Of a stretch of 64,000 nt of DNA, positions 27,426 through 37,324 are shown one piece after another. The stretch spans positions 620,001 to 684,000 of the forward strand of contig NZ_JANUGY010000002.1 in assembly GCF_024756235.1 (NCBI RefSeq). The letters are read 5' to 3'. The stretch is from Massilia kyonggiensis (GTDB lineage Bacteria > Pseudomonadota > Gammaproteobacteria > Burkholderiales > Burkholderiaceae_D). Under the pieces are notes generated by a model, which was not told the origin of the DNA, did not search any database, and was given only the letters and a program-made list of their open reading frames with translations. The translations under genes and the position numbers were made by a program. The first letter of the stretch is position 1; each line of letters begins with the position of its first letter.

Positions 27426-27441
27426 CGTGCGCCGTGCTTCC
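27407..27441. repeat. Perfect 15-bp inverted repeat spanning the relA stop
   Basis: GGAAGCACGGCGCAC (27407-27421) and GTGCGCCGTGCTTCC (27427-27441) pair perfectly around ATGAC, which contains the relA TGA. No T run follows, so it may be a 3'-end protecting structure or a Rho-assisted terminator. Confidence 0.7.
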
Positions 27442-27570
27442 GGGTAGGGTGGGCAGCTCCACCGGCGCGGCCGGAACGACCGCACCGTTTGCGCTGCCCA
27501 CGCGTGACGCCCGCGTCATGTTGGCGGTGGGTGGTGCGTCCGCGAGCCCGGAACACGTTATCATGTAAAG

Positions 27571-28377
27571 ATGCCAATCACCACCCTCCTGTACGTCAAG
27601 CCGCGCCTCTGGGGCCACCTCGCCGCGCGCTACGTCGCCAGCTGGTGGGCCATGCTGCACCTGGGCGCCGTGGCGCTCGTGATGGCGCTGACGCCATCGA
27701 CCTACCACCGCGCCAACCGCCTCGCCACGTCGCGCTACATCTACGCAAGCACGTGGCAGGTGCTGCCCTGGTTCACGGTGCTGACGGCCCTCGTCAGCCT
27801 CGTCATCATCCGCATCGTGCTCGTCACCGCGCAGAGCTACGGCCTGTCGCGCTATGCGCTGGAGATGGTCGTGCGCGTGCTCGTGCTCGAGCTGCTGCCG
27901 CTGTCGGCCGCGATGTTCGCCGCGCTGCGGGCCGGCATGGCGTTCGATGCGAGCGCGATGGGTCTCGCGCGCAGCGGCGTGCCGGCCGGCGAAGCGACGG
28001 CGGAGACCTTGCGCCGCCTGCGCCGCGACCTCGTGCCGCAGGTGATCGCCAACGCGTTTTCCGTGCTGAGCCTCGCGATGGTCAGCAGCGTCATCGTGCT
28101 CGTGCTCGCGTACCTGAACGTGTACGGCCTGTCGCCGTGGGGCCTGCCGGACTACACGCGCACCGTGGGCCGCGTGTTCGACCCGACGATCACCCTCGGC
28201 TTCGTGTTCAAGACCGTGCTGTTCGGCCTCGCGGTGGCCGTGATCCCGAGCGCCGCCATCCTGGAACTGCTGCGCCGCCCGCGCCGCCTGCGCACGAACG
28301 TGCAACCGGGCGCGCTGCGCCTGCTGTTCGTGCTGCTGCTGATCGAGGCCAGCTCGCTGGCCGTCAAATACATCTGA
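27571..28377 (+). CDS. MlaE-family lipid ABC transporter permease
   Basis: A 268-residue membrane protein of the MlaE type, with about five hydrophobic segments, the helix LVLELLPLSAAMFAALRAGMA resembling the family's central region, and a C-terminal FVFKTVLFGLAVAVIPSA helix. It would move phospholipids between the inner and outer membranes. An MCE-domain gene and a lipoprotein gene follow directly. No ATP-binding (MlaF) gene is adjacent, so the ATPase must be encoded elsewhere. Confidence 0.8.
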   Translation: MPITTLLYVKPRLWGHLAARYVASWWAMLHLGAVALVMALTPSTYHRANRLATSRYIYASTWQVLPWFTVLTALVSLVIIRIVLVTAQSYGLSRYALEMVVRVLVLELLPLSAAMFAALRAGMAFDASAMGLARSGVPAGEATAETLRRLRRDLVPQVIANAFSVLSLAMVSSVIVLVLAYLNVYGLSPWGLPDYTRTVGRVFDPTITLGFVFKTVLFGLAVAVIPSAAILELLRRPRRLRTNVQPGALRLLFVLLLIEASSLAVKYI

Positions 28378-28381
28378 AAAC

Positions 28382-29317
28382 ATGATCGACAAAGACTCCT
28401 CTCCCGACGAACCGAAGCACGTGGAAGCGAAGGCGCTGTTCCTGCTCGTCCTGATCGGCGCGCTGATCGTTGCCTTCTTCCTGTACGTGATGTATGCCCG
28501 CGGCGTGTTCGAGAAGACGCAGGAACTGGTGCTCGTCGCCGACGACTCCTCCGGCGTGATTCCCGGCATGGACATGACGTTCGCCGGGTTCCCCATCGGA
28601 CGCGTGCGCCAGGTGGAACTGGGCAAGGACGGCAAGGTGAACATCCTCGTCGACATCGCGCGGAACGATGCGAAATGGCTGCGCACGACCAGCGTGTTCA
28701 CGCTCGAGAGCAGCGTCGTCGGCGAGACCCGGCTGCGTGCCTACAGCGGCGTGCTGACGGATCCGCCGCTGCCGGACCACGCCCAGCGTCCCGTGCTGCG
28801 GGGCGACGCGGCGGCAGAGATCCCGCGCCTGATGGCGACAGCGCGCACCTTGCTGGAAAACCTGGAAACCATGACCCGCGCCGATTCCCACATCGGTAAC
28901 ACGCTCGCCAACGTCGACGCGCTCTCTGGCCGCCTGTCCGGCCGCTACGGCGTGCTGGGCACGGCGCTGGGCGGCGACGCCGAGGCGGAAAAGCTGCTGC
29001 AGACCTTGCACCGCGTCGACGCGCTGCTCGCCAAGACCGACCAGCGCGTGTTCGGCAAGAAGGGCGTGATGGACGATGCGCAGAGTGCGATCCGCGAATT
29101 GAACGGCCTGCTGTCCGACGCGCGCGGCACCCTCCAGAAGGCCGATGGCGTGCTGGCCGAGGCGCAGGCCGTCGCGAAGAATGCCCATGCCGCCACCGAC
29201 GACCTGGGCCGGCTGCGCGGCGAGGTCGATGCGAGCCTGCGCAAGGTGAACCGCCTCGTCGACGAGATCAACCGCAAATGGCCGTTCAAGCAGGACACGG
29301 AGATCAAGCTGCCATGA
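28382..29317 (+). CDS. MlaD family (MCE domain) substrate-binding protein
   Basis: A 311-residue protein anchored by one N-terminal helix (FLLVLIGALIVAFFLYVMY), followed by an MCE domain (LVLVADDSSGVIPGMDMTFAGFPIGRV) and a long helical tail of about 170 residues ending in VDEINRKWPFK. It would form the periplasmic ring of a lipid transporter with the permease encoded four bases upstream. Its stop overlaps the lipoprotein start by four bases. Confidence 0.88.
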   Translation: MIDKDSSPDEPKHVEAKALFLLVLIGALIVAFFLYVMYARGVFEKTQELVLVADDSSGVIPGMDMTFAGFPIGRVRQVELGKDGKVNILVDIARNDAKWLRTTSVFTLESSVVGETRLRAYSGVLTDPPLPDHAQRPVLRGDAAAEIPRLMATARTLLENLETMTRADSHIGNTLANVDALSGRLSGRYGVLGTALGGDAEAEKLLQTLHRVDALLAKTDQRVFGKKGVMDDAQSAIRELNGLLSDARGTLQKADGVLAEAQAVAKNAHAATDDLGRLRGEVDASLRKVNRLVDEINRKWPFKQDTEIKLP

Positions 29318-29946
29318 TGACCAAGCCCCTCATTGCCGCCGCCCTCGTCGTACTGGCGGGCTGCGCCGGCAAACCGCAGCCGCCCGCGTGGGAAGGCGAT
29401 GCGAAGAGTTCCCTGGACGGTTACACGGACGACTTCCTGCGCGGGGAGTCTCTCGCCGCCGACGCCGAGTTCGCGCGCGCCCGCCGCGCGAGCGCGAGCA
29501 CGGGACGGTTCGACGTCGTCGCGCAGGCGGAACTGGTGCGCTGCGGCGTGAAGGCCGCGGCGCTCGACTACGAATGCCCCGGCTTCGCGGCGGTCGCGCA
29601 CGACGCGACGCCGGCCCAGCGCGCGTACGCCGCCTACCTGGACGGCCGCTGGCAGGGCCTGGACGCGAGCCTGCTGCCGGAACAGCACCGCGCCGTCGTC
29701 GCGAGCGGCTCGCTGGCGGGCGTCGCCGATCCGCTCTCCCGGCTCGTCGCGGCCGGGGCGCTGCTGAAGGCGGGGCGCATCACGCCGGCCGACATCGGGG
29801 CGGCCGTCGACACGGCATCGAGCCAGGGCTGGCGCCGGCCGCTGCTGGCGTGGCTGGGCGTGCAGGAACAGCGTGCCCGCGCGGCCGGCGACACGGCCGC
29901 GGTGGAGCGGATCCGCCGCCGCATCGAACTGGCTTCGCAAGGATGA
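29314..29946 (+). CDS. Lipoprotein of the Mla-like operon
   Basis: A 210-residue lipoprotein with lipobox LAGC near residue 18. The mature part is alanine-rich and helical and has no family I recognise. ATG at 29314 overlaps the MlaD stop (ATGA). By position it may be the auxiliary outer-membrane lipoprotein of the transporter, but it does not look like the usual ABC auxiliary (PqiC/MlaB) folds. It is convergent with the next gene, with no gap. Confidence 0.75.
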   Translation: MMTKPLIAAALVVLAGCAGKPQPPAWEGDAKSSLDGYTDDFLRGESLAADAEFARARRASASTGRFDVVAQAELVRCGVKAAALDYECPGFAAVAHDATPAQRAYAAYLDGRWQGLDASLLPEQHRAVVASGSLAGVADPLSRLVAAGALLKAGRITPADIGAAVDTASSQGWRRPLLAWLGVQEQRARAAGDTAAVERIRRRIELASQG

Positions 29947-30363
29947 TTATTTGACGCGGATGACGCGTGCCGCGCTGTTGTTCGCTTCCAGCTGGAGATA
30001 ATAGGCGCCGAGCGCGCCCCGTTCGATGCGCACGGCCGGGTCCATGAGGTCCGGCAGGACGGCATCGATGTCGTCCACGACGCGCCACACCTGGCCGTTG
30101 GCGAGGGTGAGCTGGGTGCCGTAGCGCCAGCCGTCGAGGCGGCCGCGCACGGTGCTGCGGATCGCCGCCGGTTCGTCGTCGACCTTCTGTTCCAGGCGTT
30201 TGCTGCCGAAACGCTGCTCGGCCGGGGGCGCCACCGGCAGTGCCTCGTAGCACGCCAGGCGCGCCGCGGCGTCGGGGAGGGCACGGCAGCGCAGTACGAG
30301 GGCGTCGTCGACGGCACATGCGGCGCCGGATGCGAACAGCAGGAGGAGCGGGAGGTTTTTCAT
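29947..30363 (-). CDS. Exported hypothetical protein
   Basis: A 138-residue protein with a signal peptide (MKNLPLLLLFASGAACA). An ALVLRCRALPDAAARLACYEAL segment follows, a motif shared by small periplasmic proteins of unknown role and by VasI-like proteins. A beta-rich C-terminal region (LTLANGQVWRVVDD) looks SH3-like. The start is the ATG at 30363. Function is unknown. Confidence 0.75.
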   Translation of the reverse strand: MKNLPLLLLFASGAACAVDDALVLRCRALPDAAARLACYEALPVAPPAEQRFGSKRLEQKVDDEPAAIRSTVRGRLDGWRYGTQLTLANGQVWRVVDDIDAVLPDLMDPAVRIERGALGAYYLQLEANNSAARVIRVK

Positions 30364-30376
30364 GCTCCCATTATAG

Positions 30377-31366
30377 CTACGCGCTGGTGCCCGGCGCCGC
30401 CTCCAGATGCGGCCGGGGCGGGCGCAGCGCGGGCGGCAACTGGTTATGGATGCGCACGGCGGCACGCGCCGCCTGTCCCGTCGCCACCGCGATCTGGTTC
30501 AGGCCCACGACGACGTCGCCGATCGCGTAAAGGCCGGGCACCGTGGTTTCCTGGTGGGCGCCCACGACGATCTCGTCGCATTGCGCCGTGCGGGCGCCGA
30601 GCTTCGCGGCGAGGCCGGATCGCGCATTCTCGCCCAGCATCGGATAGAACACGTCCGCCTCATGGTCTTGCCCATCCTCCGTGTGCAGCACGGGCTTCAT
30701 CGATGCGTCCAGCGTGACGGACCGCAGCGGCGAATCGACGATGCGCACGCTGGCCGCATCGAGCCGGCGGCGGTCCTCGGCGCTCAGCATCGACGGCGAG
30801 CCCCGTTCGAACAGGGTGACGTCCGCGCTGAACGTGCGCATGAACAGCGCGTGGCCGACCGGGTTCACGTCGGACGTCGCGACGGCGATGCGCTTGTCGA
30901 TCACGTCGAAGCCGTCGCACACGGGGCACAGGCGCACGGACCCGAACGCGACGGCCTCGCGCCAGTTCTCGATCGGCAGGCCTGCATCCGCGACACCGGT
31001 CGCCAGCAGCACCGTGTGGGCGCGGACCTGCACGATGGTCTCTTCACCTTCCGGCAGGTAGTCGCCGACGAACAGGCCGTCCTCGATGCGCAGGTCGACG
31101 ATTTCTCCCGGCATCACGCTGCCGCCGTAGCGCTGCAGCTGCGAGGCGAGATTGCCCAGCAGGATATGGCCGGGAACGCCTTCGGGAAAGCCGGGGTAGT
31201 TGTGCGAGACGGGAATCAGGCGCAGGCGGCTGTTGCCCTTGTCGACGAGGGCGACGTTGCGGGTGAAGCGGCGCAGGTAGATGGCGGCGGTGAGGCCGCC
31301 CGGGCCGCCGCCCACGATCAGCGTGTCGTAGACATGCGCGGTGGCGAGTTCGGTGGAGGTAGGCAT
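30377..31366 (-). CDS. NAD(P)/FAD-dependent oxidoreductase, thioredoxin-reductase-like
   Basis: A 329-residue flavoprotein. It has the FAD motif LIVGGGPGGLTAAIYL, a redox-active CPVCDG site, and the second FAD motif GLYAIGDVVVGLNQIAVATGQAARAA. It is of thioredoxin-reductase size and layout but lacks an obvious GxGxxA NADPH loop: where that loop is expected the sequence reads RIAVATSDVNPVGHA. The partner is therefore uncertain. The start is the ATG at 31366. Confidence 0.85.
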   Translation of the reverse strand: MPTSTELATAHVYDTLIVGGGPGGLTAAIYLRRFTRNVALVDKGNSRLRLIPVSHNYPGFPEGVPGHILLGNLASQLQRYGGSVMPGEIVDLRIEDGLFVGDYLPEGEETIVQVRAHTVLLATGVADAGLPIENWREAVAFGSVRLCPVCDGFDVIDKRIAVATSDVNPVGHALFMRTFSADVTLFERGSPSMLSAEDRRRLDAASVRIVDSPLRSVTLDASMKPVLHTEDGQDHEADVFYPMLGENARSGLAAKLGARTAQCDEIVVGAHQETTVPGLYAIGDVVVGLNQIAVATGQAARAAVRIHNQLPPALRPPRPHLEAAPGTSA

Positions 31367-31436
31367 GTGCCGATTATCCGCAGGGTGCCTGCGGCTGGGA
31401 TATCGGCGTGCGTCCCGAGGCCGGGTCGGAACCGGC

Positions 31437-32363
31437 TTACAGAACGTCAGACTGCTGGACAGGTTCGGGCTGCAGGGTGACGTGGTCGATGCCGTGCTTG
31501 TCGAGCAGCATGATCTTGACCGCACGGAGCACGTCGGGCCAGGCATTCAGGTCGTCGATTTCCAGATGGCCGATCAGCGCGGGCTCGCCGGGCGACATGT
31601 CCCACACGTGCAGGTCGTGCACCGAGCGCACGCCCGAGATGGCAGCGAGATCGGCGCCGATCTTCAGGTAGTCGATCTGGTGCGGCACGCCTTCCATCAG
31701 GAAGTGGTAGGACTCGCGCAGCACGCTCGCCGTCGACTTCAGGATCAGCAGCGACACGAAGATCGACAGGATCGGGTCGATGCGCACCCACCCCGTGAAA
31801 TGGATGACGGCGCCCGCAGCGATGGCGGCGATGGAGCCAAGCAGGTCGCCCAGCACGTTGACGAGGGCGGCGCGCGTGTTGATGCTCTGCTCGTCCCGGG
31901 ACAGTACCCATGCGACGGCGATGTTGATGCACGCGCCGATCGCGGCGACGATCAGGACGGTCTTGCCGCCCACGTGCTCGGGGTGCGCGAGGCGCTGGAC
32001 GGCTTCGAACACGATCCAGCCGACGAGCAGCAGCATGGCGAGACTGTTGACGAAGGCAGCGAGCGCCTCCGCGCGCACGAAGCCGAACGAATGGCGCGCG
32101 GACGGCGGCCGCCGTGCGATCAGCTGGGCCAGCAGGGCGAGGCCGAGGGCGGCGGCATCGGTGACCATGTGGCCGGCGTCCGAGATCAGCGCGAGCGAGT
32201 TCGACAGGAAGCCACTGACGACCTCCACCAGCGCATACAACAGGGTCAGCCCGAGCGCGATGGCCATCGCCCACTGGCTGCGGCCTTCGATCGTGTGGGC
32301 GTGGCGGGCGTCGCCGTCGAGGTGGGCGTGGAGGTGGGCGGAAGAGCCGGCTTGGTCGGACAT
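31437..32363 (-). CDS. Cation diffusion facilitator (CDF) metal exporter
   Basis: A 308-residue CDF transporter of the CzcD/ZitB type, exporting zinc or similar divalent metals. The N-terminus is histidine-rich (HLHAHLDGDARHAH). The metal sites lie in SLALISDAGHMVTDA (HxxxD of helix 2) and NVLGDLLGS (helix 5). The cytoplasmic C-terminal domain contains VHDLHVWDMSPGEPAL. I chose the ATG at 32363. Confidence 0.92.
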   Translation of the reverse strand: MSDQAGSSAHLHAHLDGDARHAHTIEGRSQWAMAIALGLTLLYALVEVVSGFLSNSLALISDAGHMVTDAAALGLALLAQLIARRPPSARHSFGFVRAEALAAFVNSLAMLLLVGWIVFEAVQRLAHPEHVGGKTVLIVAAIGACINIAVAWVLSRDEQSINTRAALVNVLGDLLGSIAAIAAGAVIHFTGWVRIDPILSIFVSLLILKSTASVLRESYHFLMEGVPHQIDYLKIGADLAAISGVRSVHDLHVWDMSPGEPALIGHLEIDDLNAWPDVLRAVKIMLLDKHGIDHVTLQPEPVQQSDVL

Positions 32364-32444
32364 GAAAGAAGAAGGGTATGGAAACGCACGAGAGTATACC
32401 CGTCCTTGCGTAACCCCACCCATCCCCTTATAATAGCGGCATAC

Positions 32445-32521
32445 GGGCGGTTAGTTCAGCTGGTTAGAATACTTGGTCGACATCCAAGGGGTCGCAGATT
32501 CGAATTCTGCACCGCCCACCA
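32445..32521 (+). tRNA. tRNA-Val (anticodon GAC), with C at position 33
   Basis: A complete cloverleaf with encoded CCA. The acceptor stem GGGCGGT/ACCGCCC is perfect. The D stem is GTTC/GAAT, the anticodon stem CTTGG/CCAAG, and the T arm GCAGA-TTCGAAT-TCTGC. The anticodon loop reads TCGACAT (32477-32483), so bases 34-36 are GAC for valine. Position 33, almost always T, is C. The gene sits upstream of thrS, as in other Burkholderiales. Confidence 0.9.
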
Positions 32522-32531
32522 GAACACCAAA

Positions 32532-32567
32532 GACAAGCGCGGGGAACTACGGTTTTCCGCTCTTGTC
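32532..32567 (+). ncRNA. Stable hairpin in the tRNA-Val trailer / thrS leader
   Basis: A 16-bp stem with one mismatch and two G-T pairs is capped by TACG (32548-32551) closed by C-G, an exceptionally stable UNCG tetraloop. It begins 11 bases after the tRNA CCA. Together with the terminator at 32692-32716 it defines a structured tail of about 195 bases that could persist as a small RNA. Confidence 0.4.
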
Positions 32568-32691
32568 GTCAGTAAGAGCGAGAAAGGCATAAACGGTTAT
32601 GACACCGCGAACTACAACGACGTTGTGGGGGAATCGCTAGACGCGGTAGGGTGTCATATTGTCTTTCGCAGCAGCTCGACGACACTGAAGA

Positions 32692-32716
32692 AACGCGCCT
32701 AGTGCGCGTTTTTTTT
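32692..32716 (+). terminator. Rho-independent terminator after tRNA-Val
   Basis: AACGCGC (32692-32698), loop CTAGT, GCGCGTT (32704-32710), then T to 32716. It ends the tRNA-Val transcript, or attenuates transcription into thrS, which starts 66 bases later. Confidence 0.85.
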
Positions 32717-32781
32717 CGTCCACAATTTTCTTAGTTACAAACCTGCTAATCAACGGGCGCATGGCGCCGATGGAGCTCACA

Positions 32782-34692
32782 ATGTTGAATGTTCGCCTCC
32801 CGGACGGCTCGAGCCGTCAATTCGAAGGTCCGGTGACGGTCGCCCAGGTGGCGTCCAGCATCGCCCCGAGCCTGGCCAAGGCCGCGCTGGCCGGCAAGGT
32901 CAACGGCAAGGTCGTCGACACGTCGTTCCTGATCGAGAGCGACGCCGACCTGGCCATCGTCACGGACAAGGACCCGGAAGGCCTGGACGTCATCCGCCAC
33001 TCGACCGCCCACCTGCTGGCCTATGCTGTCAAGGAATTGTTCCCGGAAGCGCAGGTCACCATCGGCCCCGTGATCGAGAACGGTTTCTACTATGACTTCT
33101 CGTACAAGCGCCCGTTCACCCCGGATGACCTGCAAGCCATCGAGAAGAAGATGGCCGAGCTCGCCAAGAAGGACGAGCCGGTCACCCGCAAGGTGCTGCC
33201 GCGCGACGAAGCCGTGGCGTACTTCAAGTCGATCGGCGAAGACTACAAGGCCGAGATCATCGCGTCGATCCCGGCGAACGAGGATGTGTCGCTGTACAGC
33301 GAAGGCAAGTTCACCGACCTGTGCCGCGGTCCGCACGTGCCGTCGACCGGCAAGCTGAAAGTCTTCAAGCTGATGAAGCTGGCAGGCGCGTACTGGCGCG
33401 GGGACTCCAAAAACGAGATGCTGCAGCGTGTCTACGGCACCGCCTGGGCGAAGAAGGAAGACCAGGAGCAATACCTGCACATGCTGGAAGAGGCCGAGAA
33501 GCGCGATCACCGCAAGCTGGGCAAGCAGCTGGACCTGTTCCACTTCCAGGACGAAGCGCCGGGCCTGATCTTCTGGCACCCGAAGGGCTGGACCATCTGG
33601 CAGCAGGTCGAGCAGTACATGCGCAAGACCTACCAGGCCACCGGCTACAACGAGGTGAAGGCGCCGCAGATCATCGACGTCAGCCTGTGGCAGAAGACTG
33701 GTCACTGGGACAATTATCGTGAAAACATGTTCACGACCGAGTCGGAAAACCGCACCTATGCGCTGAAGCCGATGAACTGCCCGGGTCACGTGCAGATCTA
33801 CAACGCGGGCCTGCGCTCGTACCGCGACCTGCCGCTGCGCTACGGCGAGTTCGGCCAGTGCCACCGCAACGAGTCGTCGGGCGCGCTGCATGGCCTGATG
33901 CGCGTGCGCGGCTTCACCCAGGACGACGGCCACGTCTTTTGTACTGAAGATCAAATTGCGCCGGAAGTCGTGGCCTTCCACGCCCAGGCGATGAAGGTGT
34001 ACGAGGATTTCGGTTTCGAGAACATCGACGTCAAGATCGCGCTGCGTCCGGAAAACCGCATCGGTTCCGACGAAGTGTGGGACCAGGCGGAAGAGGCGCT
34101 GCGTTCGGCCCTCCGGGGCTGCGGCGTGACCTGGACGGAGCTGCCGGGCGAGGGCGCGTTCTACGGTCCGAAGATCGAATACCACCTGAAGGACAGCCTC
34201 GGCCGTCCGTGGCAGGTCGGCACGATGCAGGTCGATTTCTCGATGCCGGGCCGTCTCGGCGCGGAATATGTCGCGGAAGACAATTCCCGCAAGGTGCCTG
34301 TGATGCTGCACCGCGCGATCGTCGGCTCGATGGAGCGCTTCATCGGCATCCTGATCGAGAACTACGCGGGCGCGTTGCCGCTGTGGCTGGCGCCGGTCCA
34401 GGTTGCCATCCTGAACATTTCGGATGCACAGGCCGATTACGTCAAACAGGTCGAGGCGAAGCTGAGGGCGGCGGGCCTGCGTGTTCACGCTGATTTGCGG
34501 AACGAGAAGATTACCTATAAAATTCGGGAGCACTCCGTCCAAAAACTGCCGTACATCCTAGTTGTCGGCGATAAAGAGCGGGATGCCAACACTGTGGCCG
34601 TTCGCGCCCGTGGCAATATCGACCTTGGCGTCATGCCGGTCGATGCGCTGCTGGAACGCCTCCAAGGCGAGGTAGCATCCAAGGCAAAGTAA
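32782..34692 (+). CDS. thrS: Threonyl-tRNA synthetase
   Basis: A 636-residue class II synthetase charging tRNA-Thr. The TGS domain occupies residues 1-60. The editing domain has H73 and H77 of [10 protein letters not shown]. The catalytic core contains [12 protein letters not shown] with a zinc cysteine, [12 protein letters not shown] and [11 protein letters not shown]. The anticodon-binding domain is at the C-terminus. I chose the ATG at 32782 because GGAG lies six bases upstream and the product has the normal MLNVRLPDG start; in-frame ATGs at 32761 and 32770 lack such a site. It heads the infC-rpmI-rplT-pheST block. Confidence 0.96.
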   Translation: MLNVRLPDGSSRQFEGPVTVAQVASSIAPSLAKAALAGKVNGKVVDTSFLIESDADLAIVTDKDPEGLDVIRHSTAHLLAYAVKELFPEAQVTIGPVIENGFYYDFSYKRPFTPDDLQAIEKKMAELAKKDEPVTRKVLPRDEAVAYFKSIGEDYKAEIIASIPANEDVSLYSEGKFTDLCRGPHVPSTGKLKVFKLMKLAGAYWRGDSKNEMLQRVYGTAWAKKEDQEQYLHMLEEAEKRDHRKLGKQLDLFHFQDEAPGLIFWHPKGWTIWQQVEQYMRKTYQATGYNEVKAPQIIDVSLWQKTGHWDNYRENMFTTESENRTYALKPMNCPGHVQIYNAGLRSYRDLPLRYGEFGQCHRNESSGALHGLMRVRGFTQDDGHVFCTEDQIAPEVVAFHAQAMKVYEDFGFENIDVKIALRPENRIGSDEVWDQAEEALRSALRGCGVTWTELPGEGAFYGPKIEYHLKDSLGRPWQVGTMQVDFSMPGRLGAEYVAEDNSRKVPVMLHRAIVGSMERFIGILIENYAGALPLWLAPVQVAILNISDAQADYVKQVEAKLRAAGLRVHADLRNEKITYKIREHSVQKLPYILVVGDKERDANTVAVRARGNIDLGVMPVDALLERLQGEVASKAK

Positions 34693-34745
34693 TCCGCACT
34701 CCGCCTTGAGACGGCCCGATCCATCTTACTTTCAAAGGAAACAAC

Positions 34746-35270
34746 ATAGCTACTGACAAGTCGTCACATCGCATCAATGGCGAAATCAACTATCCCGAAA
34801 TGCGTCTGAACGGGGTGGACAACGAGCCGCTGGGCATTGTGAGCCTGGCCGAGGCGTTTCGTCTGGCTGAAGAAGCGAACGTGGACCTGGTCGAGATCGC
34901 GCCGAACGCGACCCCGCCGGTTTGCCGCCTGATGGACTACGGCAAGTTCAAGTATTCGGAGCAGAAGAAGGCGCACGAAGCGAAGCTGAAGCAGAAGATC
35001 ATCCAGGTCAAGGAAATCAAGTTCCGTCCGGGTACGGACGAGGGTGACTACAGCATCAAGCTGCGAAACCTGATCAAGTTCCTGGAAGAAGGTGACAAGA
35101 CCAAGATCACGCTGCGCTTCCGTGGCCGCGAGATGGCTCACCAGGATATCGGCCAGCGCATGCTGGAGCGTCTGCGTGGCGACCTCGAGCCGTATGGCCA
35201 GGTCGAGCAGTTTCCGAAGCTGGAAGGCCGCCAGATGATCATGGTTGTCGCGCCGAAAAAGAAGAAGTAA
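34746..35270 (+). CDS. infC: Translation initiation factor IF-3 (AUA start)
   Basis: A 174-residue IF-3, which binds the 30S subunit and rejects poor start codons. The first ATG in frame (34800) would cut off conserved N-terminal residues. In frame upstream the sequence reads ATA GCT ACT GAC AAG TCG, giving (M)[13 protein letters not shown], the expected IF-3 N-terminus, with AAAGGAA six bases before ATA. An unusual start codon is the known basis of IF-3 autoregulation. The C-terminal domain ends in VVAPKKKK as usual. Confidence 0.93.
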   Translation: MATDKSSHRINGEINYPEMRLNGVDNEPLGIVSLAEAFRLAEEANVDLVEIAPNATPPVCRLMDYGKFKYSEQKKAHEAKLKQKIIQVKEIKFRPGTDEGDYSIKLRNLIKFLEEGDKTKITLRFRGREMAHQDIGQRMLERLRGDLEPYGQVEQFPKLEGRQMIMVVAPKKKK

Positions 35271-35290
35271 TTCTTCGTCGAGTCTAGCCG

Positions 35291-35335
35291 GGCCGAGCCC
35301 GGGCCCCGGGGTCGTCCCGCGGCCCGGGCTCGGCC
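35291..35335 (+). promoter_or_regulatory. Large GC hairpin in the infC-rpmI spacer (attenuator or operator)
   Basis: GGCCGAGCCCGGGCC (35291-35305) pairs perfectly with GGCCCGGGCTCGGCC (35321-35335), and the loop can pair further (CGGG/CCCG). TATTCCGTTTTT follows, making it terminator-like. The spacer is 283 bases, long for this operon. By analogy with L20-controlled rpmI-rplT leaders it may regulate the two ribosomal genes, or it may terminate infC transcription. Confidence 0.65.
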
Positions 35336-35375
35336 TATTCCGTTTTTGGTTGCCGATGTGCATGGCGCAAGATGT

Positions 35376-35401
35376 GCACAGGCGTAAAACTGTGCTAGAA
35401 T
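35376..35401 (+). promoter_or_regulatory. Candidate internal promoter for rpmI-rplT
   Basis: An extended -10 (TGC-TAGAAT, -10 at 35396-35401) sits downstream of the terminator-like hairpin. An inverted repeat GCACAG (35376-35381) / CTGTGC (35390-35395) overlaps it. The -35 is poor. It would give separate expression of L35 and L20. Confidence 0.4.
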
Positions 35402-35553
35402 CTGCGGTTCCCATGTTCGCAAGGACGGGGAAGCAAGACTGTAGTGGACCCGCTTCCGCTGCAGAGACAAGTGAAAGCAGGCATCCAAGAGCAGCGTTGC
35501 TGCCACCTGCAATCCTGTCACATATGAGGCTGCCTGTAAGAGGGCAGAAGACT

Positions 35554-35754
35554 ATGCCGAAAATGAAAACCAAAAGCTCCGCGAAAAAGCGTTTTCGCGT
35601 GCGCCCGGGTGGTACCGTCAAATCGGGTATGGCGTTCAAGCGTCACATCCTGACCAAGAAAACCACCAAGAATAAGCGCCAGCTGCGTGGCACCCGTAAC
35701 ATCAACGCGTCGGACGTCCAAAGCGTCTACCGCATGATGCCGTCGGCCGTTTAA
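35554..35754 (+). CDS. rpmI: 50S ribosomal protein L35
   Basis: A 66-residue basic protein starting [16 protein letters not shown], the universal L35 N-terminus, with the KRHILTKKT segment. The ATG at 35554 is preceded by a weak purine stretch. rplT follows 25 bases downstream. Confidence 0.97.
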   Translation: MPKMKTKSSAKKRFRVRPGGTVKSGMAFKRHILTKKTTKNKRQLRGTRNINASDVQSVYRMMPSAV

Positions 35755-35779
35755 TCTCACATCAAACTAAGGAGCTACT

Positions 35780-36139
35780 ATGCCTCGAGTAAAACGTGGG
35801 GTTACTGCACGTGCCCGTCACAAGAAGGTTCTTGAACTTGCCAAAGGCTACCGTGGCCGCCGCAGCAAAGTATTCCGTATTGCCAAGCAAGCAGTCATGC
35901 GCGCTGGCCAGTACGCATACCGCGACCGCCGCAACAAGAAGCGCGTTTTCCGCGCCCTGTGGATCACCCGTATCAACGCAGCTTCGCGTTCGCACGGCAT
36001 GACCTACAGCGCATTCATGAACGGCCTGAAGAAAGCCGCGATTGAACTGGACCGTAAAGTCCTGGCCGACATGGCTGTCAACGACAAGCCGGCTTTTGCC
36101 GCTATCGTGAACACCGTCAAGGCAAAGCTGGCTGCTTAA
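35780..36139 (+). CDS. rplT: 50S ribosomal protein L20
   Basis: A 119-residue L20, starting [16 protein letters not shown] and containing [23 protein letters not shown] lies five bases before the ATG. L20 is an early 23S-binding assembly protein and in several bacteria represses its own operon. Confidence 0.98.
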   Translation: MPRVKRGVTARARHKKVLELAKGYRGRRSKVFRIAKQAVMRAGQYAYRDRRNKKRVFRALWITRINAASRSHGMTYSAFMNGLKKAAIELDRKVLADMAVNDKPAFAAIVNTVKAKLAA

Positions 36140-37291
<1,152 letters not shown>

Positions 37292-37324
37292 GCCGCAACC
37301 GTCCGAACAAGAAGGCAAACGAAT

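Noticed and set aside
27441..27456. A G-quadruplex after relA (GGGTAGGGTGGG).
   Set aside because: Only three G-runs occur, so an intramolecular quadruplex is not supported.
24813..27485. An 890-codon minus-strand frame opposite ridA and relA.
   Set aside because: A shadow of two well-supported genes.
32445..32760. A tRNA-adjacent integration site or genomic island at the tRNA-Val 3' end.
   Set aside because: No integrase gene, no direct repeat of the tRNA 3' end was seen, and the downstream genes are the conserved thrS block.
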